This document shows, piece after piece, positions 20,562 to 29,454 of a stretch of DNA of 64,000 nt. The stretch's first letter is position 1. Each line of letters starts with the position of its first letter. The stretch is from Pseudoxanthomonas sp. J31 (lineage in GTDB: Bacteria; Pseudomonadota; Gammaproteobacteria; Xanthomonadales; Xanthomonadaceae), in assembly GCF_000510725.1 (NCBI RefSeq), contig NZ_AZNZ01000004.1:124001-188000 (forward strand), written 5' to 3'. Both the position numbers and the translations under genes were made by a program. The notes under the pieces are model-generated. The model was given only the letters and a program-made list of their open reading frames with translations. It was not told the DNA's origin and did no database searches.

Positions 20562-21350
20562 ATGCGCCACGCTCGCGTTATCGCCCTTGCCGGACTGGCC
20601 GTCGCGGTCACCGCCGTCGCCGCCTACGCTGCACAGACCACGGTGGTGCCGATCCCGGACAACGAGCCGGTGCAGGAACAGCCGCTGGAGGTGGACCTGA
20701 GCAAGACCCACTGGGGCGATGCCGAGGCCGGTGCCACCGCCGCCACGACCTGCGCGGCCTGCCACGGCGCCGACGGCAACCCGTCCGATCCCATGTACCC
20801 GCGCCTGGCCGGCCAGAGCGAGCGCTACATCGCCCGCCAGCTGGCCCTGTTCGCCAGCGGCGAGCGCCACAGCGGCCTGGCCGCGGTGATGGTGCCGTTC
20901 GCCCAGTCCCTGACCCCGCAGCAGATGCGCGACGTCGGCGCCTACTTCGCCCGGCAGAAGTCCGGCGCCGGCGTGGCCGACGACGCCGAGATCACCACCG
21001 GCCCGTACGCCGGCATGAAGTTCTACGAGGTCGGCGAGAAGCTGTACCGCAGCGGCGACGCCGAGCGCGGCATCCCCGCCTGCATGGCCTGCCACGGCCC
21101 CAGCGGCGCCGGCAACCCGGGCCCGGCCTACCCGCACGTCGGCGGCCAGATGTCCGAGTACACCGCCCGCCGCCTGGAGGAGTTCCGCGCCGGCGTGACC
21201 AGCGAGCGCGACCCGGCCCTGTTCAACATCATGGCCAAGGTCGCCTCGAAGCTGACCGACGAGGAGATCGGCGCCCTGTCCAGCTACCTGCAGGGCCTGC
21301 ACGACCGCGCCGACGACGTGGCCGCCGCCGGGGCCGCCGGCCGGCAGTGA
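20562..21350 (+). CDS. Dihaem cytochrome c4 family protein
   Basis: A 262-residue periplasmic electron carrier. It has an N-terminal signal peptide (MRHARVIALAGLAVAVTAV, cleavage near AYAAQ). Two haem-binding CxxCH sites follow, CAACH near residue 65 and CMACH near residue 179, each followed by a methionine-rich region that could supply the axial ligand. Cytochromes c4 pass electrons to terminal oxidases. The gene is first in a rightward run with the two DsbA-like genes, but a strong terminator lies between it and them. An Ala/Gly-rich C-terminal tail is slightly unusual. Confidence 0.92.
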   Translation: MRHARVIALAGLAVAVTAVAAYAAQTTVVPIPDNEPVQEQPLEVDLSKTHWGDAEAGATAATTCAACHGADGNPSDPMYPRLAGQSERYIARQLALFASGERHSGLAAVMVPFAQSLTPQQMRDVGAYFARQKSGAGVADDAEITTGPYAGMKFYEVGEKLYRSGDAERGIPACMACHGPSGAGNPGPAYPHVGGQMSEYTARRLEEFRAGVTSERDPALFNIMAKVASKLTDEEIGALSSYLQGLHDRADDVAAAGAAGRQ

Positions 21351-21404
21351 ACTTCCGCCACCGGCCGCGGTCGGAGTAAGCGTGGTCCCTCTCTGATTAC
21401 CTTG

Positions 21405-21434
21405 CGCCGGCCCCCGAGGCCGGCGTCTTTATTT
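21405..21434 (+). terminator. Rho-independent terminator after cytochrome c4
   Basis: Perfect 8-bp stem CGCCGGCC / GGCCGGCG with a five-base loop is followed by TCTTTATTT. It lies 55 bases past the cytochrome c4 stop and separates that gene from the DsbA pair. Confidence 0.8.
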
Positions 21435-21472
21435 CCGCCAGGCGCCCAACCGGCGCCGCGAGGAAGCCCGCG

Positions 21473-22120
21473 ATGAAGCCCTTGCTCACCGGACTGCTGT
21501 TGCTTTTCCTGGCCCGGGTGCCGGCCGCGCCGGCGGCCACCCCGGAGCTGCAGGAAGGCGTGGACTACGTGCGCATCGAGGCCGGCCCGCTTGACCCGCG
21601 CGCCGGCCGGATCGAGGTGGCCGAGGTGTTCGCCTACACCTGCCCGCACTGCGCCAGCTTCGAGCCGCGGCTGCAGGAGTGGAAGCGGCGCCAGCCGGCG
21701 GACGTGGACCTGGTGCAGGTGCCGGCGGCCTTCGGCGGCGCCAGCGACGCCTGGGCGCGCACCTACTACGCTTCGCGGCAGCTGGGCGTGGCCACGCGCA
21801 GCCACCCGGCGCTGTTCGAGGCCCTGCACCAGCGCCACAGCCTGCCGCGCAACCCCACCCCGCAGGAACTAGGCGAGTTCTTCAAGGACTTCGGCGTCGA
21901 CCCGGAGCGGCTGCGCGCCGCGCTGGCCGACCCGCAGGTCGGCGAGCAGGTGCGCAAGGCCGGCGCCTGGATCCGCACGATCGACCTGGAAGGCACCCCG
22001 AGCCTGGTGGTCAACGGCCGCTACCGGGTGCGCGGCCGCGACTTCGACGACATGCTGCGCATCGCCGGGGCCCTGGTCGCGCGCGAACGTGCCGCCATGC
22101 GATCCCAGACTTCCCGTTGA
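21473..22120 (+). CDS. DsbA-like thiol:disulfide interchange protein (first copy)
   Basis: A 215-residue periplasmic oxidoreductase. It has a signal peptide (KPLLTGLLLLFLARV, cleavage near PAAPAA), then a thioredoxin/DsbA fold with the active site YTCPHCAS and the cis-proline loop GTPSLVV. DsbA proteins place disulfides into newly exported proteins and are re-oxidised by DsbB. It is followed 39 bases later by a second, longer copy about half identical in sequence, and the two probably share an mRNA. Which copy is the main oxidase cannot be told. Confidence 0.9.
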   Translation: MKPLLTGLLLLFLARVPAAPAATPELQEGVDYVRIEAGPLDPRAGRIEVAEVFAYTCPHCASFEPRLQEWKRRQPADVDLVQVPAAFGGASDAWARTYYASRQLGVATRSHPALFEALHQRHSLPRNPTPQELGEFFKDFGVDPERLRAALADPQVGEQVRKAGAWIRTIDLEGTPSLVVNGRYRVRGRDFDDMLRIAGALVARERAAMRSQTSR

Positions 22121-22159
22121 CGGCCGCTGGCCGATCCTCATCCTCCCTGGAGACCTGAA

Positions 22160-22969
22160 ATGAATATCCGCCCCTTCCTGACCCTGCTCCTGCTGGCCAG
22201 CCTGGCGGCCTGCTCCGGCCAGGATGCCGCCCCGCAGGACAGCCAGCCCGCGCCCCCGGCCACCGAGGCCCCGGCGGGCGACGCCGCCGCCGAGCCGGCG
22301 GTGGACGCTGGCGCTGACCCGGCCACGGAAGCGGCGGACGGCGGCGAGGCCGCCGCTCCCGCGGCGCCGGCCCCGGCCGCACCCTCCGGTCCGGCCCCGG
22401 TCGCCGGGGTGGACTACCAGGTGATCGAGAACGGCCAGCCGTTCCAGCCGGTGGCCGGCAAGATCGAGGTGGCCGAGGTGTTCGGCTACACCTGCCCGCA
22501 CTGCGCCAACTTCGACCCGATCCTGGAGGCCTGGGCAAAGCGCCAGCCGGCCGACGTGAACCTGGTCCTGGTGCCGGGCGCGTTCGGTGGCTACTGGACC
22601 CCGTACGCGCGCGCCTTCTACACCGCCGAGGCCCTGGGCGTGCTGCCGAAGACCCACGCGGCGACCTTCCGTGCCATCCACCTGGAGCGCAGCCTGCCGG
22701 TGAACGCCAACGTCGGTGCCGCCGAGCTGGCCCCGTTCTATGCCCAGTACGGCGTGGATGCCAAGCGCTTCGCCGATACCTTCAACAGCTTCGGCGTGGA
22801 GGCCAAGCTCAACCGCGCCCGCCAGTTCGCCGCGCGCGCGCGCATCGAGGGCACCCCGGCGCTGGTGGTGGCCGGCAAGTACACGATCAACGCCGACCAG
22901 TACGGCTTCGAGAAGATGCTGGCCACCGCCGAGTGGCTGGTCGCGCAGGAGCGCGGCGGGGCGCGCTGA
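22160..22969 (+). CDS. dsbA: DsbA-like lipoprotein with Ala/Pro linker (second copy)
   Basis: A 269-residue DsbA with an N-terminal lipobox (SLAAC, Cys at residue 18), so it should be lipid-anchored rather than free in the periplasm. Residues about 19-80 are a flexible Ala/Pro/Glu/Asp-rich linker. The DsbA domain carries GYTCPHCAN and the cis-proline loop GTPALVV. The ATG has a good GGAGA site. The residue after the lipobox Cys is Ser, with no Asp at +2, so outer-membrane delivery by Lol is expected. It probably forms a two-gene unit with the preceding copy. Confidence 0.9.
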   Translation: MNIRPFLTLLLLASLAACSGQDAAPQDSQPAPPATEAPAGDAAAEPAVDAGADPATEAADGGEAAAPAAPAPAAPSGPAPVAGVDYQVIENGQPFQPVAGKIEVAEVFGYTCPHCANFDPILEAWAKRQPADVNLVLVPGAFGGYWTPYARAFYTAEALGVLPKTHAATFRAIHLERSLPVNANVGAAELAPFYAQYGVDAKRFADTFNSFGVEAKLNRARQFAARARIEGTPALVVAGKYTINADQYGFEKMLATAEWLVAQERGGAR

Positions 22970-22977
22970 GCGCCCCG

Positions 22978-23820
22978 ATGGTTTCGCGCATGGACACGCC
23001 TCCCCTCCCCGAGCTGGCACCCGGCGAGCCGGGGGGCACCATGCTGGAGGCCGGCGCGCCGCCCACGCGCCGGCTGCGGGTGCTGTCGGCCAACATCCAG
23101 GCCGGCTCCAGCACCCGCCGCTACAGCGACTACGTGACCCGCAGCTGGTCGCACGCGCTGCCGGCCGGGCGCAAGCGCACCAGCCTGGATGCGATCGCCA
23201 AACTGGCCGCGGAGCACGACATCGTCGGCCTGCAGGAGGCCGACCCGGGCAGCCTGCGTTCGGGCTTCACCAACCAGACCCACTACCTGGCCCAGCGCGC
23301 CGGCTTCCACTACTGGACCCACCAGCCCAACCGCAGCGTCGGCGGCGTGGCCTCCAGCGCCAACGGCCTGCTGAGCAAGCTCGAGCCGGTGCGCATCAGC
23401 GACTACCCGCTGCCCGGCCGGATCCGCGGCCGCGGCGTGCTGCTGGGCCACTTCGGCGACGGCCGCGAGGGCCTGACCGTGGCGGTGGCGCACCTGTCCC
23501 TCGGCGCCAGGTCGCGCCTGGCGCAGCTGTCGTTCATCGCCGAACTGCTGCAGGACCATCCCAACGCGGTGCTGATGGGCGACTTCAACTGCCTGCCCGA
23601 CGTGCCGGAGATGGAAGTGCTCTACCGCAACACCAGCCTGCGCCCGCCGGAGTGCATCGTGCCGACCTTCCCCAGCTGGAAGCCGCAGCGCGCGATCGAC
23701 CACATCCTGGTCAGCGGCGAACTGCGCTGCGCCGGGGCACAGGCGCTGCCGGCGGCCTTCTCCGACCACCTGGCGCTGGCGATGGAAATCGAGGTGCCCG
23801 AGCGCAGCCTGCGCACCTGA
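22978..23820 (+). CDS. Endonuclease/exonuclease/phosphatase family protein
   Basis: A 280-residue member of the DNase I-like metal-dependent phosphoesterase superfamily. Blocks in order are LSANIQAG (Asn), VGLQEADPG (metal Glu), VAHLSLGA, LMGDFNCLPD (Asp and Asn), and the terminal RAIDHILVS ... FSDHLAL with the catalytic Asp-His pair. No signal peptide is present. ATG at 22978 is nine bases after the dsbA stop; internal ATGs at 22990 and 23041 are possible. The substrate could be DNA, a sugar phosphate or a phospholipid. Confidence 0.87.
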   Translation: MVSRMDTPPLPELAPGEPGGTMLEAGAPPTRRLRVLSANIQAGSSTRRYSDYVTRSWSHALPAGRKRTSLDAIAKLAAEHDIVGLQEADPGSLRSGFTNQTHYLAQRAGFHYWTHQPNRSVGGVASSANGLLSKLEPVRISDYPLPGRIRGRGVLLGHFGDGREGLTVAVAHLSLGARSRLAQLSFIAELLQDHPNAVLMGDFNCLPDVPEMEVLYRNTSLRPPECIVPTFPSWKPQRAIDHILVSGELRCAGAQALPAAFSDHLALAMEIEVPERSLRT

Positions 23821-23832
23821 GCGCGCGCCGCC

Positions 23833-24609
23833 TCAGAACCCGTAGCGCAGGAAGCCGCCGTCCACCGCGATGCACTCGCCGGTGACGTACGAGGACGCCG
23901 GCAGGCACAGGAACGCGACCGCCGCGGCCACTTCCTCCGGCTCGCCGATGCGCCGCATCGGGGTGCGTTCCAGCACCTGGTCGTAGTAGTCCGGGTCCGA
24001 GAGCGGGCCGGAGGTGCGCCGGGTGCGGATGTACCACGGCGCCACCGCGTTGACCCGGATGCCATCGGCGGCCCATTCGCAGGCCAGGTTGCGGGTCATC
24101 TGGTGCATGGCCGCCTTGGTCATGCCGTAGACCACGCCGGAACGCACGTGGGTCAGGCCGGACACGCTGCCGACGTTGACGATGCACGAGGCGGCGTGGC
24201 GCGCCAGCAGCGGGTGCGCGTAGCGCGACAGCTCGAAAGCCGAGAACAGGTTGGTCTCGAAGATCGCGCGCCACTCGTCCTCGGTGTAGTCCACCGCCGG
24301 GCGGGTGACGTTGCCGCCGGCGTTGTTCACCAGGACGTGCAGGCCGTCGCCGTGGTCCTCGGCCCAGTCCAGGATCGCCTGGCGGTCCTCGTCGTCGGCC
24401 ACGTCCGCGGCCATGCCATGGAAGGACTGCTGCGGGTACAGCTCCTCCAGCTCCTCGCAGGCGTCCTGCAGCGGATCCTCGTTGCGCGCCACCAGCAGCA
24501 GGTCCGCGCCCAGCGCGGCCAGCTCGCGCGCGATCGCCAGGCCGATGCCGGCGCTCGCGCCGGTCACCAGGGCCAGCTGTCCATCCAGTCGCCAGCGGTT
24601 CGTGCTCAT
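23833..24609 (-). CDS. Short-chain dehydrogenase/reductase (tropinone reductase-like)
   Basis: A classical SDR of 258 residues. The cofactor motif is [17 protein letters not shown] follows, and the catalytic triad sits in NVGSVSGLT and VVYGMTKAA (Ser, Tyr, Lys). An Arg after the second strand (VARNED) suggests NADPH preference. Sequence around [20 protein letters not shown] is like tropinone reductase-type SDRs. ATG at 24609 is used. It converges with the nuclease-family gene and diverges from the small lipoprotein. The substrate is unknown. Confidence 0.88.
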   Translation of the reverse strand: MSTNRWRLDGQLALVTGASAGIGLAIARELAALGADLLLVARNEDPLQDACEELEELYPQQSFHGMAADVADDEDRQAILDWAEDHGDGLHVLVNNAGGNVTRPAVDYTEDEWRAIFETNLFSAFELSRYAHPLLARHAASCIVNVGSVSGLTHVRSGVVYGMTKAAMHQMTRNLACEWAADGIRVNAVAPWYIRTRRTSGPLSDPDYYDQVLERTPMRRIGEPEEVAAAVAFLCLPASSYVTGECIAVDGGFLRYGF

Positions 24610-24655
24610 GGGCGCTAGGATAGCCCGCGGTCCCTGCCACCGGGAGCGAACGCAA

Positions 24656-24877
24656 ATGCGAAGCCAACCGAGCCGCCTGGCCGCAGCCGTCGTCCTGCTG
24701 GGACTGGCCGCGTGCCGGCCCGAACCGCCGCAGCCCGAGCGGCCGCCCGAGCCGCGGGCCACCGCCCTGCGCGATGCGATGCAGGCCCCGCTGCAGGAAG
24801 CGCGCGCGGCCGACCAGGCCTTGCAGGACGCCGCGGCCCGGCGCGATGCCGCCGCGGCGGCCACGGCCGACGACTGA
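24656..24877 (+). CDS. Small putative lipoprotein
   Basis: A 73-residue protein with a signal peptide and lipobox (VVLLGLAAC, Cys at about residue 20), followed by a Pro/Glu-rich stretch and a short Ala-rich helix. No family is recognised. A GGGAG site lies eight bases before the ATG at 24656. Size and lipobox resemble the small outer-membrane lipoproteins found beside many Xanthomonadaceae genes, but its role is unknown. It converges on sppA. Confidence 0.6.
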   Translation: MRSQPSRLAAAVVLLGLAACRPEPPQPERPPEPRATALRDAMQAPLQEARAADQALQDAAARRDAAAAATADD

Positions 24878-24898
24878 CGCCGGCCGCGGCCCGCCGGG

Positions 24899-26806
24899 CT
24901 ACAGGCCGCAGAAGCAGTAGGCCAGCGACTTCACCGGCGCGCCGTCGCGGTCGCGCATGGCTTCCTCGACGAAGCGCAGCTGCGCCTCGGCCTCCGGCAT
25001 GGTGCGCGCCAGCAGCGCGCGCGCCAGCGCGCTGTCGTCCAGCAGCGCGGCCGCCAGGCGGCTGCCGGCCAGGCCGGCCATGAACTGCGCCAGCGGCGAG
25101 GGATCCTTCTCCACGTAGCGCAGGCGGAACTTGCCATCCTCCAGCCCGGCGCGGGTGGCGGCGTCGGCGACCGCGTCCGACAGCCCGCCCATCGCGTCGA
25201 CCAGGCCGCGCTCCAGCGCCTGGGCGCCGCTCCACACCCGGCCGCGGGCCACCGCGTCGATTTCCTCGACCTTGCGCTGGCGCGCCTCGGCGACCTTGCC
25301 GATGAAGTCGGCGTAGCCCTTGTCGATCACCGCCTGGATCACCCGCGCCACGTCCGGGTCCAGCGGGCGGGTGACGTCGAACGCGCCGGCGTAGCGGGTG
25401 GTGCCGACGCCGTCGGTGTGCACGCCGATCTTGTCCAGCGTGCGGGTGAAGTTGGGCACCAGGCCGAAGATGCCGATCGAGCCGGTGATCGTGGACGGGT
25501 CGGCGTAGATGCGGTCGGCGTCCATGCTGATCCAGTAGCCGCCGGAGGCGGCCAGGTCGCCCATCGACACCACCACCGGCTTGCCGGCCTGCTTCAGCAG
25601 CGCGACCTCGCGCCGGATCTGCTCGGAGGCGAACACCTCGCCACCGGGCGAATCCACCCGCAGGACCACGGCCTTGACGTCGTCGTCCTCGCGCGCCTGG
25701 CGCAGCAGCGCGGCAGTGGATTCGCCGCCGATGCGGCCGGCCGGCTGGTCGCCGCCGATGATTTCGCCCTCGGCCACCACCACCGCCACCTGCGGGCGCT
25801 TGTCCAGCGGCAGGGCCTTGCGGTCCAGGTGCTGCAGGTAGGCGCCCAGGCCGATGTTGCGGAAGCCCAGGTCCTCGTCCTCGTCGGCCACGCCGCGCTC
25901 GGCCAGCAGGTCCAGCACTTCCTGGCGGGTCTTCAACCCGTCGACCAGCTTCAGTTCCAGCGCGTGGCGGGCGACGTCGCCACCGGCCGCCTCGATGCCC
26001 GCGGCCAGCTGGTCGATCTGCGCGGCCAGCTCGGCCCGGTCGAGCTTGCGCGCCGCGGCCACGTCATCCAGGTAGCGGCCCCAGATGTCGTTCATCCAGA
26101 ACAGGTCCGCTTCCTTGGACTCGGCCGAGGCGGCATCGAGGACGTAGGGCTCGGCCGCAGACTTGTACTCGCCCACGCGGAACAGGTGCACGTCCACGCC
26201 CAGCTTGTCCTGCAGGCCCTGGCGGAAGTACTGGCGGTAGCGGCCGATGCCCTGCAGCAGCAGGCTGCCCATCGGGTCCAGGTAGACCTCGTCGGCCTGC
26301 GCCGCCAGCAGGTACTGGCCCTGGCCCAGGTTCTCGGAGAACGCCACCACCTGCTTGCCCGACTCGCGCAGGCTGGCCAGCGCCGCGGCCAGTTCGCGCA
26401 GCGAGGCGTAGCCGGACGGCTGCAGGCCGTCCAGGCGCAGCAGCACGCGCTCGATCTTGTCGTCCCCGCGCGCGGCCTCGATCGCCCGCAGCAGGTCGCG
26501 CAGCTGCACCTCGCCGGCGTCCTGGCCGCCCAGGGCCCGGCCCAGCGCGCGGCTCACCGGGTCGGTGGTGTACTGCTCCACCAACCGCCCCTGCGGCGCC
26601 AGCACCAGGGTGGTCCGCTCCTGCATCGGCTGTGCGCCGCCGCCACCGCGGCCCACCGCGACCACGAAGACCAGCAGGAACAGGAACAGCAGCCCGAAGA
26701 ACAGCAGGTTGAGGACCAGCCGCCGGACGAAGTTCATCACGTCCCACAGCCCCACGAAGAACGTGGCGATCGGGTTGCGGGGGCGGGGCAGCGGGGGTGG
26801 GATCAT
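24899..26806 (-). CDS. sppA: Signal peptide peptidase SppA, 67K type
   Basis: Inner-membrane serine protease that degrades cleaved signal peptides. The 635 residues include one N-terminal transmembrane helix (about 30-51) and two tandem peptidase-S49 domains. By alignment with E. coli SppA, the catalytic lysine is K215 ([10 protein letters not shown]) in the first domain and the serine is S421 (DLAASGGYW) in the second, so both halves are needed for an active site. The C-terminus CFCGL is unusual. Start at 26806. Confidence 0.94.
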   Translation of the reverse strand: MIPPPLPRPRNPIATFFVGLWDVMNFVRRLVLNLLFFGLLFLFLLVFVVAVGRGGGGAQPMQERTTLVLAPQGRLVEQYTTDPVSRALGRALGGQDAGEVQLRDLLRAIEAARGDDKIERVLLRLDGLQPSGYASLRELAAALASLRESGKQVVAFSENLGQGQYLLAAQADEVYLDPMGSLLLQGIGRYRQYFRQGLQDKLGVDVHLFRVGEYKSAAEPYVLDAASAESKEADLFWMNDIWGRYLDDVAAARKLDRAELAAQIDQLAAGIEAAGGDVARHALELKLVDGLKTRQEVLDLLAERGVADEDEDLGFRNIGLGAYLQHLDRKALPLDKRPQVAVVVAEGEIIGGDQPAGRIGGESTAALLRQAREDDDVKAVVLRVDSPGGEVFASEQIRREVALLKQAGKPVVVSMGDLAASGGYWISMDADRIYADPSTITGSIGIFGLVPNFTRTLDKIGVHTDGVGTTRYAGAFDVTRPLDPDVARVIQAVIDKGYADFIGKVAEARQRKVEEIDAVARGRVWSGAQALERGLVDAMGGLSDAVADAATRAGLEDGKFRLRYVEKDPSPLAQFMAGLAGSRLAAALLDDSALARALLARTMPEAEAQLRFVEEAMRDRDGAPVKSLAYCFCGL

Positions 26807-26876
26807 CGGGAGCTCCGGCAGGGGACGTCGGTCCGGTGGCGATTAGGGGACAGCATAACGGCGCCGCCGGGGGTAT

Positions 26877-28271
26877 TCATGCGCCTGAAGTAACCGTGCC
26901 GGAGGGCGCGGCCACCGGCGGCGGCAGGCGGCGCAGGCTGTGGTGCAGGCGCCAGCCCATCAGCACCGCGGCGGCGGTCAGGCCCAGGATCAGGCCGGTC
27001 CACATGCCCTGCGGGCCGCGGCCCAGGCCCAGGCCCAGCCAGGCGCCCAGCGGCATGCCGATGCCCCAGTACGAGACCATTGCAAGGAACATCGGCACGC
27101 GGGTGTCGCGCAGCCCGCGCAGGGCGCCGGCGGACATCACCTGCACGCCGTCCGGGAACTGGAAGGTGGCCGCGTACAGCAGCAGCACCGAGGCGGTGGC
27201 GGCCACCGCCGCGTCGCGGGTGTAGATGGCGACGATCGCGTCGTGCCCCAGCAGCATCACCAGCGCCGAGCAGGCCTGGGTGGCCAGGACGATGGTGTAT
27301 CCGGCACGCGCGGCGCGGCGCACGCCCATCGGGTCGCCGGCACCCAGCGCGCGCCCCACCCGCACCGTGGTCGCCTCGGCCAGGCCCATCGGCACCATGA
27401 AGCACAGCGCCGAGACGTTGATCGCGATCTGGTGCGCGGCCGCCGGCACCTCGCCCAGGCGCGCGATCAGCAGCGCGGTGGCGATGAACAGGCCACCTTC
27501 CATCAGCACGGTCACGCCGATCGGCAGGCCGGTGGCGAGCAGGCCGCGGATGTCGGCCCAGCGCGGCGGATCGAAGCGCGCGAACAGCCCCAGCGGCGCG
27601 AACCGGCGCGAGCGCGCCAGGTAACCGGCAAAGCACAGCGCCTGCAGCCACATCACCACCGCCGAGGCCGCTCCCAGGCCGGCCGGCCCCATCTCCGGCA
27701 GCGGGCCGAGGCCGAAGGTCAGCACGTAGCCCAGCGGCGCCAGCACGCCCAGCCCGGCGAAGCCCAGGACCATGGTCGGCAGGGTCCAGTGCAGGCCCTC
27801 GCTGAGGTAGCGCATGCAGAAGAACAGGATCAGCGCCGGCACGCCCCAGCGGATGGCATGGGCGAAGGCGGTGGCGCCGGGCACGATTTCCGGGGCGATG
27901 CCGAACGCGGCCAGCGCCAGCGGCGCCAGGCTCAGGAACGCGAACATCAGCAGTCCCAGGCCCGCGCCCAGCCACAGCGCCTGGCGGAACAGCGGCGCGA
28001 TCGCGTCGCGGCGGCCGCTGCCGTCCAGCTGCGAGACCGAGGCGGTGAGCGCGATCAGGGTCCCGATCGGCACCATCATCGGCAGCCACAGCAGGGCGGT
28101 CCCGACCGTCACCGAGGCCAGGGTCAGGGTGCCGTGGCGTCCGGCGATGACGTTGTCGACGAAGCTGATCAGGCCGGTGGACACGTGCCCCAGCACCAGC
28201 GGCAGGGCGAGCGTGATCGTGGCGAGCAGCTCCGGGCCGAGGCGGCGCCCCGGCGGGGAGGATGCGGACAT
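26877..28271 (-). CDS. MATE family multidrug/sodium antiporter (NorM-like)
   Basis: A 464-residue inner-membrane protein with about twelve transmembrane helices in two similar halves. Typical MATE features include LPLVLGHVSTGLISFVDNV at the first helix, PIGVTVLMEGGLF at the start of the second half, and MGLAEATTVRVGRALGAGD. It would export cationic compounds using a sodium or proton gradient. ATG at 28271 begins right before the first conserved helix. It is divergent from the DUF3667 gene with only 64 bp between the starts. Confidence 0.9.
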   Translation of the reverse strand: MSASSPPGRRLGPELLATITLALPLVLGHVSTGLISFVDNVIAGRHGTLTLASVTVGTALLWLPMMVPIGTLIALTASVSQLDGSGRRDAIAPLFRQALWLGAGLGLLMFAFLSLAPLALAAFGIAPEIVPGATAFAHAIRWGVPALILFFCMRYLSEGLHWTLPTMVLGFAGLGVLAPLGYVLTFGLGPLPEMGPAGLGAASAVVMWLQALCFAGYLARSRRFAPLGLFARFDPPRWADIRGLLATGLPIGVTVLMEGGLFIATALLIARLGEVPAAAHQIAINVSALCFMVPMGLAEATTVRVGRALGAGDPMGVRRAARAGYTIVLATQACSALVMLLGHDAIVAIYTRDAAVAATASVLLLYAATFQFPDGVQVMSAGALRGLRDTRVPMFLAMVSYWGIGMPLGAWLGLGLGRGPQGMWTGLILGLTAAAVLMGWRLHHSLRRLPPPVAAPSGTVTSGA

Positions 28272-28335
28272 GGGGGATCGGCGGGGAAGCTGCGGTCGTG
28301 CCGGGGGCACTGGCACCGGGCTCCGCGGGCTGGCT

Positions 28336-29451
28336 ATGTTACCCCTCCCCACGCCACGCCACCACGCCGTGCACGAAGGCCATCCGCGCGCCTGCGCCAA
28401 CTGTTCCACCGAGCTCCACGGCGAGTACTGCCACCACTGCGGCCAGCACGCGCACAACCCGGTGCGCAGCTTCGCCCATGCCGTGGAGGAGGTGTTCGAA
28501 TCGTTCTGGCACCTGGACGGGCGCATCTTCCTGACCCTGCGCCGGCTGCTGGTGCCCGGGCGCCTGGCGCTGGACTACCTGCAGGGCCGGCGCGCGCCCT
28601 ACGTGGCGCCGATGCGGCTGTTCGTGGTGCTGTGCGTGCTGACCTTCTTCGTCGGCCGCCTGGTGATCCACCTGGGCGACGAGCCGGACGGCCAGGGCCC
28701 GAACCTGTCGGTGGAGGCGATCGACCGCTCGCTGGAGGAAGCCACCACGGTGGAGGAAGTCGAGCGCATCCGCAGCCAGCGCGTGGCCGACCTGGAGGAG
28801 GCGCGCGAGGCGCTGCCGCCCTACCTGGAGCCGGCGCGGGTCGGCATGGACCGCACCATCGCCGGGCTGCACGCGCAGGCCGACGCGCGGGTGCGGGCGC
28901 TCGGCGGCACGCCCGCGCCGCGCCCGGCCCAGGCCACGCCGCAGGCCGAAACCCGGCGCGAGCCAAGCACCTGGATCGAGCGGATCGGCGCGCGCATGGC
29001 GCGCAACGCCGAGCGCCTGCAGGATGATCCGGACCTGCTGACCAACGCCTTCCTCGGCAGCGTGCCCACCGCGCTGTTCCTGCTGGTACCGGTGTTCGCG
29101 CTGCTGCTGAAGCTGGCCTACCTCGGCAGCGGCCGGGTGTACCTGGAGCACCTGGTGGTGGCGCTCTACAGCCACGCCTTCCTGTGCCTGGCCCTGCTCG
29201 GGGAGATGCTGCTGTCGCTGCTGGCGGACTGGACCAGCACCTTCGTGCCGCTGGTGGCCGCCGGCATGGGCATGGTCGCGCTGGCGCTGTGGCTGTGGAT
29301 GCCGACCTACCTGCTGCTGATGCAGAAGCGGGTCTACGGCGACGGCTGGGTGGCGACCCTGCTGCGCTTCGGCGCGATCGGCACGGTCTACTCGGTGATG
29401 ATGCTGTTGGCGGCGGTCGTGGTGCTGCTGCTGAGCCTGGTGCGGCTGTAG
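28336..29451 (+). CDS. DUF3667 membrane protein with N-terminal zinc ribbon
   Basis: A 371-residue protein of the DUF3667 group. Residues about 20-37 form a zinc-ribbon-like CxxC-x8-CxxC (CANCSTELHGEYCHHCGQ). The next block FWHLDGRIFLTLRRLLVPGRLALDYLQG-type text is characteristic; the segment GRRAPYVAPMRLF leads into the first membrane helix. A long soluble loop (about 115-225) rich in Glu, Arg and Ala separates TM1 from at least four C-terminal helices. Function is unknown. ATG at 28336 overlaps a TATGTT that could be a -10 element, so this mRNA might need another promoter further upstream. Confidence 0.82.
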   Translation: MLPLPTPRHHAVHEGHPRACANCSTELHGEYCHHCGQHAHNPVRSFAHAVEEVFESFWHLDGRIFLTLRRLLVPGRLALDYLQGRRAPYVAPMRLFVVLCVLTFFVGRLVIHLGDEPDGQGPNLSVEAIDRSLEEATTVEEVERIRSQRVADLEEAREALPPYLEPARVGMDRTIAGLHAQADARVRALGGTPAPRPAQATPQAETRREPSTWIERIGARMARNAERLQDDPDLLTNAFLGSVPTALFLLVPVFALLLKLAYLGSGRVYLEHLVVALYSHAFLCLALLGEMLLSLLADWTSTFVPLVAAGMGMVALALWLWMPTYLLLMQKRVYGDGWVATLLRFGAIGTVYSVMMLLAAVVVLLLSLVRL

Positions 29452-29454
29452 CGC

